From: Paramarasmius palmivorus
Lineage: Eukaryota > Basidiomycota > Agaricomycetes > Agaricales > Marasmiaceae
Length of the DNA: 64,000 nt
Direction: 5' to 3'
Assembly (NCBI GenBank): GCA_037176845.1
Contig: JAYKXP010000051.1
Span: forward strand, 186,001-250,000
The notes beneath the pieces were generated by a model. It searched no databases. It was not told where the DNA came from and worked only from the letters and a program-made list of their open reading frames with translations. A program made the position numbers and the translations under genes. Shown one piece after another: positions 56,578-64,000 of this stretch; position 1 is the first letter of the stretch; each line of letters begins with the position of its first letter.

Positions 56578-57574
56578 ATGCAGAACGGCACCGCTACGAC
56601 CAATGGGACCCAAAAACCTACTGAACACGACGAATATCAGTATCTCAACCTCATTCGACGCGTCCTTGATACTGGGGACGTCCGTCCAGATCGAACAGGG
56701 ACGGGCACCATCTCCATCTTCGCGCCCCAAAATTTGCGCTTCTCACTCGCGAACTCGACACTTCCTCTTCTCACTACCAAAAAGACGTTCATGAGAGGAA
56801 TTGTCGAAGAACTTCTGTGGTTTGTTCATGGTTGCACCGACTCGACCATCCTGTCAAAGAAGGGGGTCAAAATTTGGGACGGCAATGGATCAAAGGCATT
56901 TTTAGAGAGCAGAGGTTTACATCACAGGAGAGAAGGCGATCTTGGCCCCGTTTATGGCTTTCAATGGAGGCATTTTGGCGCGGAATACGTAGACTGCGAT
57001 AAAGATTACAAGGGTGAAGGGGTTGATCAGTTGAAGGAGTGTATACAAAAAATCAAGGAAAACCCGATGGATAGACGAATCATTCTCAGCGCGTGGAATC
57101 CCAAAGGTTCGATCTTCCTTCAATTACATCCCGTCGCGACCTGAATATCTTTCCCTAGATATCCCTTCAATGGCTCTTCCACCTTGTCACCTCCTTTGCC
57201 AGTTCTACGTGCACCTGCCACCAGCCGATTCCCCAGAACAGAAACCCAAGCTATCATGCTTGATGTTCCAACGATCTGCCGATTTGGGCCTCGGAATCCC
57301 CTTCAACATCGCCTCGTACGCGTTGCTGACCCACATGATGGCCCAAGTCACTGGCACGGAAGCGCATGAGCTTATCATTCAGTTAGGCGATGCCCACGTC
57401 TATCGCGACCACGTCGACGCGTTGAAAACACAACTGGAGCGCGAACCGAAGCCATTCCCAAAGCTGAGGTGGGCGAGGGAAGGTATTAACGACATCGAGG
57501 ACTTCGTATACAGTGATTTCATAGTAGAGGGTTACGATCCTCATCCAAGTATTGCCATGAAGATGAGTGTATAA
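56578..57574 (+). CDS. CDC21: Thymidylate synthase
   Basis: The enzyme makes dTMP from dUMP using methylene-tetrahydrofolate. Two exons (56578-57106 and 57159-57574, intron GTTCGA to CCCTAG) give 314 residues, the usual size. Conserved blocks are [72 protein letters not shown] joined to [18 protein letters not shown] (catalytic Cys in PPCH), [20 protein letters not shown], and [17 protein letters not shown]. The ATG at 56578 gives a short Thr/Gly-rich head before [10 protein letters not shown]. The frame extends upstream but without ATG. It shares a promoter with the Sld7-like gene. Confidence 0.97.
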
Positions 57575-57830
57575 TCATACTCCCATATAGCCCTAGAGCC
57601 GTTTTTGTATACTTGTTTTCTGTTGTAAACGTCTGCTGACTGTATTCGCCGTGTATGATAAATTATATATAAGGTTACAGTGAAGTCCAGTGCATTAAGT
57701 TATGTACAGAATGATCGTGAGGGTCGAAAATTTAGAGAGACCAGTTCATAAGGAATGTATAATAAATGCATAGAAAGTCGTAAAGTCGTGCAATGATCCA
57801 AGGTGACACGTTGTCGAGGTCTAGTGTCGC

Positions 57831-59406
57831 CTGCGGACGCCTTCCCGATGCGACACCTCGTGAATGGAAAGCTCATGACTACGACCTACGACGTCTTTGT
57901 AACCGTTGGGTGCCTGAGACAAGACATGTTAAGATCCAGTGCTAAATGAACTATGAGCGCACACGTACCTCTAGCCGCCAGACACCATCCCTACAGACAG
58001 CGTCAACACTTGCCTTCGATCGCTGTTGATGGACCTTCTTATGATTCGCCGCCTTGACCCAGTGCCTCTTGAGAGCGTCAATCCGGGTGTACGCACGAGC
58101 ACAAGCTAGGCACTTGTACTGCTTCTCTTGGTGTTCCAAACACTCTTCATGCCTGCCAATATCACCGATCGAACCCGCTACCAGATCGCAACCTCCAAAA
58201 GGGCAGCGATAACTGGCCATACCAGGGTGCTCTGCCTCAGCGTGACTCCTGACGGCTGCAAGGGAGGGGAAACGTTTGACGCAGCTAGCCTTGTAGCACC
58301 GCAAGAGCAAGGGCATGTCGTTGGCGCTACGACTGAGGTTCCTGTCATCCGCACCTCGGGTCCTGCTGCTTTCCTCCTCAAAGTCATGCTGAATCCGTTC
58401 AGTTCGAACAGCTGCTTTGCGGCGAGATTCTTCAAATCTCTTCTCGGTGCGGCGGAAAGCAAGCTCATCATGCGCTTCGGGTTTAACGTGGTGCTTTCGA
58501 GAGGTTTTGGAGGAGGACAGAGCGACTTTTTTCTTCTTCGTCGTCGTAGTAGTGATAGAGGGTGTTTGAATAGGAAGGCTGGAAGGTTCTTGAATTACGT
58601 GAGGTTGATAGCGAGCTTTGCCCTTGCCGGAACGCCATGGTGCAGAGGTTTCGTCTTCGGATGGCTCCTCGGAAAGCTCTGGGGCAGGAAGGTAAAAGTC
58701 CTGTTGGTCTGTGTCCATGGGCTCGAAAGGTCTGCTCAACTCTTGTGCGTAAGCATTGACGACGGAAGGGTCAACGCCGTAGGCTTGCGAGTGAAGAAAT
58801 TGGCTGCCTCCGTTGAAAGCCACCTAAGAAATAGCAAGTACTGGTTAGCTAACCGAGAAAATAAGGATAGTTTTCGACGCTCACCTGCTCTATGGAGGCT
58901 GCCGTCCAAGCTGGCATTGCTGGCTGCGGAGGCTGAGGAGCAGGATACCGATTGCCGTATGGAAGACCCCCAGCACATTGCCACCATGGCGTGGGCTGCT
59001 GCCAGTCCTGCTCGGTCCTCTGCAGTCCACTCCATCCAGAAAATGAGTAAGGGTGCTCCGAAAAAGGATACGGCTGAGCGCCATGAGCCTGTGTGGAAGG
59101 ACCGTCAAGGGTTAGAGGAGCGAACTGCTGTTGGTTAGATTGGGAAGACGCGGAAAGACTGCTGAACATCACATCTACGCTAGGGAAGTTCCAGTCGCCA
59201 ATGGAAGTCGTCGGTGCTGGTGTACTGGACTGTTGGGTATAGGGAGGCGGGGGAATGGTTTGCTCCTTCGCAAAAATCGAGTTCTCATCCTTCTGTTCGA
59301 GTCCAGCGTACACTTGAGAGAGACAATCTTCAAGTGTCAAACTGATCTTGCGAACCCGGCCAGCGGGGCTCATTTGGGTAGCGGTGTAATTGAATGATGT
59401 GGACAT
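57831..59406 (-). CDS. C2H2 zinc-finger protein
   Basis: Three exons: the first starts at the ATG at 59406 (MSTSFNYTATQMSPAGRVRK) and runs through a Gln/Pro/Ser-rich region to SIEQ. Intron GTGAGC to CTTAG joins it to VAFNGGSQFLHSQAYGVD. The second exon has a basic middle (TTTTTKKKKVALSSSKTSRK) and three C2H2-type fingers: CYKASCVKRFPSLAAVRSHA then H, CPFGGCDLVAGSIGDIGRHE, and CLACARAYTRIDALKRHW then H. A last intron (GTACGT to CTCAG) leads to APNGYKDVVGRSHELS and a stop at 57831; without it the frame ends at 57951. The Gln/Pro-rich head may be an activation domain. Probable transcription factor, about 490 residues; targets unknown. Confidence 0.82.
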
Positions 59407-60037
59407 TACGATTGGAAATGTGGTGGTTGAGCTGCGAGATAGAGAACTAGACTGTGAAGGGAGAGAACAGGAAAATGCGAGGGACAATGAGAAAAATGGC
59501 TGCTCTGCGCCGGATTATTATAGATGGGAGAACAATGAACACTAGCAGTGGCCCTGCCACTATTTCCCAGGACAGGTCAAAGCGGATGAGTGAATGAGGG
59601 AATGGGAAGACGTGTAGAGGGTACCCAGTCTGAACATCGCGCTGAAAAGGACCTCGAGCACTATTGTTTTCCGACTACGATCGGACGTGGCCGAATGCAC
59701 AAAGGAATCCTCCGTTGTGAAACCGACATATCCTCTTATAGTACGAAGGCCATTCGGGCGACGATCGAGACAGCCTGGAAAAGAATATCAGGACTAGAAA
59801 CTTAACAGCAAGTATCAGCGTACTTGAGGGTCATTGTAGCGAGATATGTCAGAAAATGAAGAGAATGCCCCTCAGGGACGCTCAATGGCGCACAAGGAGT
59901 CTGGCAGTGGCGATGCCGCCAAGGCCAGACATAAATGGAAAGACAAGGCAAACCAGCTTTGGCCTCCGCTCTCTTCGGAGGAGTGACTAACGCATTTTTC
60001 ATCATCCATTAAAATTGTCCGTAAGTACTTGAGATTT
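59407..60037. other. Intergenic, no gene seen
   Basis: About 630 bases holding the promoter of the zinc-finger gene (minus strand) and the 3' end of the TSC13 gene. A longer in-frame N-terminus for the zinc-finger protein (to 59487) is possible but less likely. Confidence 0.4.
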
Positions 60038-61400
60038 CATATGAGGAAGGGGAACATAGCCTTCCTGCTGCGAGGATACTTGTCTCCAAACTCTTTCTTA
60101 TACTGCCTATGTCTCTTCAATGCCCAAACCAACATTTGCCCGGTGCCAACGATAGTGAAAAGGTAAGCTGGTCATGTGATGAGTTCAAGTTAAAGGACAT
60201 AATTAGCAAGACGTACCAGCGTAGCTTCCAGTCAGCAGCGAAATGGTAATCCACCCCATTGCTTCAAAGTAGTAATGGGGGCAGGAAACTAGTCCGAACC
60301 CAAAACCATAGGGAATGGCACGCTTTTTAGTACCAGCAGGGCGGAGGTTTCGCAAGATCAAATGGGCGTTTAAGTTACCCAGTTCGAACAACTGAAGAGA
60401 GATTGGGTAAAGATTAAACGTAGTGTATATGTCCGCACTCACAGCCCAGAACAATGCAAAGACGAACAGGTACTGTTCATCGTCTCTTTGAGTACCCTTG
60501 ATGTAGGGACTGGTAGCCGAGAAAGCAGGTCGGTAGAGATCCAGAGCGAGGAAGACACCTAGAGAATTTTTCAGCCAGCTCGGTTGTCGCAATAAAGTCG
60601 GTCCATACCTGAGAGAATGTGATAGTGCGCGGAGCTAACGATCTCAAAGTTGAACTTCACGTGCCGACACATATAGTGTGGACTTACTTCTTAAAAATGT
60701 TGAACAGAGGCATGGTTCCGTGAGAAAAGCGGTGAACACTAATATGCATATAAGTAACTGATCCTGTATGGTATGAATGTACACTCACAATAAGGATTCG
60801 AGCACTCGTTTAGCAAAGTGGAGCGTGATCATAGCGCAGCAATATCTTGTGAGAAAGGTATCGGTACGTGTGGCTTAAACTTGAAGAGGTATACCTACTG
60901 TTGCAGCTTGCTGTGAACAACGGGCTGTCCGTAGAACAGTCGAGGGAAGTTATAGATAATGGGATGGATAATGAGGGGTCCCATCTGGAAGAAACGATTA
61001 GTTTCTAGCTTAGATTGAATTGAATAGAGTTCTCACGTATTCAACGACATAGACAGTCCTCCAGCCTGCCTGGGGTCCCAGGTCCTTAATTTCCAGCTCA
61101 CCCCCGTCGGCAAGACCCACGTCCTTCACAATTTGTTCGTCTCCCAGCGACTTCTTGTTATCAGATTTCAATACAAGTTTTTGCCGAGAAGTATAAAACT
61201 ACAAGTGAACGCGTGAAAGCACCGTTAGTCTGGTTTTACACGAGCTGCGACCTGACACGCACCTTGGGGATTTTGGCCGCGATTTTCTTCTTCACTTCCA
61301 AAATGGTATCCTCGGGAGATACTTCAACCTTGACAGGCAGAGCATTCCGCGCAAATGAAGGGGCCCTGTTGCCTACAGCAGAGACAGTGACGACCGCCAT
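60038..61400 (-). CDS. TSC13: Very-long-chain enoyl-CoA reductase, Tsc13 type
   Basis: Tsc13 catalyses the last step of fatty-acid elongation in the ER. The start MAVVTVSAVGNRAPSFARNA is followed by the ubiquitin-like N-terminal domain (EVKKKIAAKIPK, FYTSRQKLVLKSDNKKSLGD, DGGELEIKDLGPQAGWRTVY, VVEYMGPLIIHPIIYNFPRL). The membrane and catalytic part has FAKRVLESLF, VHRFSHGTMPLFNIFKK, FELGNLNAHLILRNLRP, IPYGFGFGLVSCPHYYFEAM (with the conserved His-Tyr-Tyr-Glu) and a C-terminal KEFGDKYPRRKAMFPFLI. About seven introns are removed; the protein is about 310 residues, the normal size. It is divergent from clathrin light chain across 126 bp. Confidence 0.92.
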
Positions 61401-61483
61401 GGTGGTGAGAGAGAGAAACACAAGTTGCACCCCGGCAGTCGGGAAGAAAATCTCAATTTTTGGCCGGGGCAAACGGAGCTCGA

Positions 61484-61495
61484 CCCTAACCCTAA
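61484..61495. promoter_or_regulatory. Telomere-repeat motif (telobox) in the TSC13/CLC1 divergent promoter
   Basis: CCCTAACCCTAA, that is two TTAGGG units on the minus strand, sits in the 126-bp spacer. It lies about 32 bases before the clathrin light chain ATG and 84 before the TSC13 ATG. In other fungi such motifs bind Tbf1-like factors. Confidence 0.5.
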
Positions 61496-61526
61496 AATAT
61501 CCCTCCTTCCACCTCATCACACCACG

Positions 61527-62545
61527 ATGGCAGACTTTCTAAAAGGTGCGTAAATCATATATTTTCCCCTATGTCTAAGGAACTTATGGCACCATAGCGG
61601 ACGACGAGATTGACTTCGACGCTGCTGCATCAGCTTTCCCTGACATCTCTCTCGATGGCGAAGGCGACATCCCAAGTTTATCCTCAGCACCAGCAGCCAA
61701 CAAGAGCAACTCTGGTTTCTCATTTGATGCATTCGACGATCCTGCACCGCAAGGATCTGTCACTGTAACAGGCGACGATGAAATTGAAAAGTTTGAGAGC
61801 GAATTTCCCGACATTGAAGTCCCAGTGAGTGTGTGCTACGTCTTCAAGCGCGTTTCGTGATGTCTGCCAATATACTATTCACGTCCATTCGTGTTTATAT
61901 CGCCATTGCATATTGAATTGACATACCTTGAAACAGTCATCTCCGCCTATCACCCAACCACCACCACAATCTTCTTTCGGACAAGCAATCGCACCTCGCC
62001 CTCAACAATCCTTTGCTTCTACTCCCATTCTGAACCAGCAGTTGCAAGAGGATGAGCCCGAGGTGATCAGGTTTGTCATAGTATTTTTACATGCAACCTG
62101 TGCTCTACTCACTCCCAATTGATCGTAGGGAATGGCGCGAAAAGCAAGCAGCAGAGATTGCTGCTCGTGACGAGGCTTCCAAGAAACGTCGTCAAGAAAC
62201 CATTTCAAAGGCTGAGAGGTCAATTGACGATTTCTACGAAGATTACGCTGCAAAGAAGGAGAAAAACATTCGGGAGAACAAGTACGACTACGTTTCCCTC
62301 CGGCGAGGTGCTTTCTAAGTTCTGTTTTTAGGGACCAAGAGCAAGCCTTCTTGCAAGAGCTCACTGATTCCCTCTCCGCTGGAACGACCTGGGATCGTAT
62401 TTGCAAGCTTATTGATCTCGAGAACTCTCAAAGCAAGACAATTGCTAGAACTGGTGCTGGCACCACTGATTTGACGAGGTTCAAGGAGGTTCTGTTGAGG
62501 TTGAAGAGAGAAGGTGATAGAGCACCGGGTGCTGGCGGGTATTAG
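61527..62545 (+). CDS. CLC1: Clathrin light chain
   Basis: A subunit of the clathrin coat that regulates triskelion assembly. The first exon is only MADFLK. After the intron comes an acidic, disordered head ([37 protein letters not shown]). Further introns are removed before [13 protein letters not shown] and before [20 protein letters not shown]. The heptad-rich heavy-chain-binding helix follows ([24 protein letters not shown]). The last exon begins [20 protein letters not shown], then [33 protein letters not shown] and GAGGY. Length about 238 residues, normal. All family landmarks are present. Confidence 0.93.
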
Positions 62546-62663
62546 GTATACTATTATACATTTTCATCGTGGGGACATTCTTTACTGTACAGAACCCTTG
62601 GATCCTTATTTGACAAACGTTCTTTTCTTATTCCTGGGTATTCCCTGACGTGAGTTAGACATA

Positions 62664-63837
62664 TTACATCTTGGCGAGAGCTGGTGCTTGGGGTAGGTGC
62701 GAGTCGATGAAGGCGAAAACCTCATTGACTAGTTGGTCCTTGACGCCATCGGGCTCGTTCTGCAGCTCATGGTAGCCACCCTGCCCGTTGTGTCATTAGC
62801 CATAGAATGCTATTCTGGTTCATCGAGATGCTCACGTCAATGGGAACAATCTTCTTGTCTTCCGCCGAGATCTTATCATGGAAGGCTTGTGTTGCTTCGT
62901 ATGAGGTGATTTTGTCACCAGTCCCGTGGACAAACAGAACCTAGGGTTTTCTGGTGACTGACGAGTTCCGTGGGTGTAAAGAAACACGCACGGGAAGGTT
63001 CTTCGGCCAATCCTGATACAGACGTTGGTGCAGCTCGTCGCCCTGAAAAAGTAGTCAGAGAAACCTTGTATGATATGTTTAGACGCATACCTTGCTCAAC
63101 ATGTCGCTGACACCGCGAAGACTACCGCTAGCCTTGATCAGTGGATCCTTCGCATATGCTTCGTTGAATTTGGGATCATGGGATAGGTCCTAGGGCGTGA
63201 GTTAGAACGAAAATGAATATCCTATATCGTAATGGCACTTGCATCGACATTGAGTTCTACCGGAATGACAGTGTAGGGGCTGAGTGTGCTAGCTTTTCCG
63301 CCAATCCAGCGAAGAAGCTTCGATGCTGGCTTAGTTTGTTGGATAAGAGGACTTGTCGCGATTATCCCAGCAAGTGCCGAAGTATCCCTGGTCTTGTCAG
63401 TTGCGTACCCCAGCACTTCACCACCACCCTATATTACAAAGTTTAGCGAAAGATTGTATGAGGTGGCCAAAGCAGCTCACCATCGAGTGTCCCATAAGGA
63501 ATACAGGTACACCAGGAAACTTCTCTTTAGCCTGTGCTAAAGCCCATTCTATATCTTCCATCTGATTTTTCCAGGAGGTCTTTCCCCAGGCACTTGTCTT
63601 GCTATGATTCTTGTCCAGTGCAGTTCTACCAAAGCCCCTCTGGTCATAGGTGAACAAGCCTATTCCATGTTCTGGATACTGATGGTGTATATGGTCGTAG
63701 CGCCCGACGTGTTCTGCGAATCCATGCACGAAGACTACAGCTGCCTTTGGTTGTTCACAGGTGAAGGTTCTGGTGTAGAACAAGGTAGACTGAGGTCCCT
63801 CGAGCCAGGCTTCGGTATAGGGTAGTTCGGTGGTCAT
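62664..63837 (-). CDS. YJU3: Monoacylglycerol lipase-like alpha/beta hydrolase
   Basis: Predicted to hydrolyse monoacylglycerols to fatty acid and glycerol. The start is MTTELPYTEAWLEGPQSTLF at 63837. The oxyanion region is AVVFVHGFAEHVGRYDHI, then LFTYDQRGFGRT. The nucleophile elbow is PVFLMGHSM joined across an intron to GGGEVLGYA, giving GHSMGG. The catalytic Asp lies in PVLFVHGTGDKITSYEA and the His in DGGYHELQNEPD. Five introns are removed; the protein is about 310 residues, the usual length of the Yju3/MGL group. The C-terminus is LPQAPALAKM. No signal peptide; the yeast enzyme is on lipid droplets and membranes. Confidence 0.92.
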
Positions 63838-64000
63838 GGTGGTCACTAGTCAGGAAATAAGCGCCCTTCGGGGACGCGTTAACTTCTCGAGCTCGACCAC
63901 CACATTCTCCCGCCCGAACCCGGCTTCATGCAGTCAATACGACTGCAACTGCAGACATTACGGAGTCTGTTTAGACCAGGCGGTACACCTCATGTGTACT
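63838..64000. other. Upstream region of the lipase gene, window edge
   Basis: 163 bases of presumed promoter of the minus-strand lipase gene. No other feature was recognised before the window ends. Confidence 0.35.

Noticed and set aside
58128..59138. 336-codon plus-strand frame opposite the zinc-finger gene
   Set aside because: It is antisense to well-supported C2H2 coding sequence; its length follows from codon composition of the real gene.
1..64000. CRISPR arrays, bacterial operons, rRNA genes, intact transposons
   Set aside because: None seen. The intron-rich eukaryotic gene structure throughout excludes bacterial systems, and no reverse transcriptase, transposase or rRNA sequence was recognised.

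Overview
This window is nuclear DNA from a filamentous basidiomycete, most likely a mushroom-forming Agaricomycete. Genes are dense, on both strands and not in operons. Most are cut by many GT-AG introns of about 45-65 bp. The recognisable housekeeping proteins are fungal: Tsc13, clathrin light chain, Gep4, an Mdl1-type ABC transporter, a PalI/Sur7-type membrane protein and thymidylate synthase. F-box proteins are abundant. All exon joins were made by eye from splice consensus plus reading-frame and family continuity; nothing was computed or searched.

Layout. 1-7.8 kb: two tandem cysteine-rich secreted proteins (the first cut by the window edge), a class V aminotransferase/cysteine desulfurase-like enzyme, a short Rna14-like gene and an orphan single-exon gene. 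8.7-11.5 kb: an F-box protein and an 86-residue secreted cysteine-rich protein. 11.8-27.7 kb: a lineage-specific cluster in which a divergent pair of F-box genes followed by a DUF2235-WD40 gene has been duplicated about 8 kb away. The second unit is decaying: one F-box gene carries an in-frame stop and the WD40 gene is reduced to its tail. A further complete DUF2235-WD40 gene follows. 27.7-30.5 kb: gene-poor. 30.5-41.0 kb: PalI/Sur7-like membrane protein, ACAD10/11-type phosphotransferase-like enzyme, hormone-sensitive-lipase-type hydrolase with a long C-terminal tail, a frame-damaged coiled-coil gene and a mitochondrial half-size ABC transporter. 41.4-45.0 kb: a third DUF2235-WD40 gene. 45.2-64 kb: a phosphate-permease remnant, a disordered protein, Gep4, a secreted PKD-like protein, a GH16 glucanase, a possible Sld7-like gene sharing a 62-bp promoter with thymidylate synthase, a C2H2 factor, Tsc13, clathrin light chain and a monoacylglycerol lipase-like enzyme.

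The main novelty candidate is the DUF2235-WD40/F-box cluster. Three paralogues join a hydrolase domain related to bacterial Tle1-type phospholipase effectors, with its apparent Ser/Asp/His residues intact, to a helical region and a WD40 propeller. Two of them carry internal tandem repeats in the same linker. Duplication, pseudogenes and fragments are the birth-and-death pattern seen in recognition or conflict genes, but that function is inference. Other points of note are non-canonical introns (GC-AG twice and a likely AT-AC), a 9-nt microexon, an MCB element in the thymidylate synthase promoter and a telomere-repeat motif in the TSC13/CLC1 promoter.
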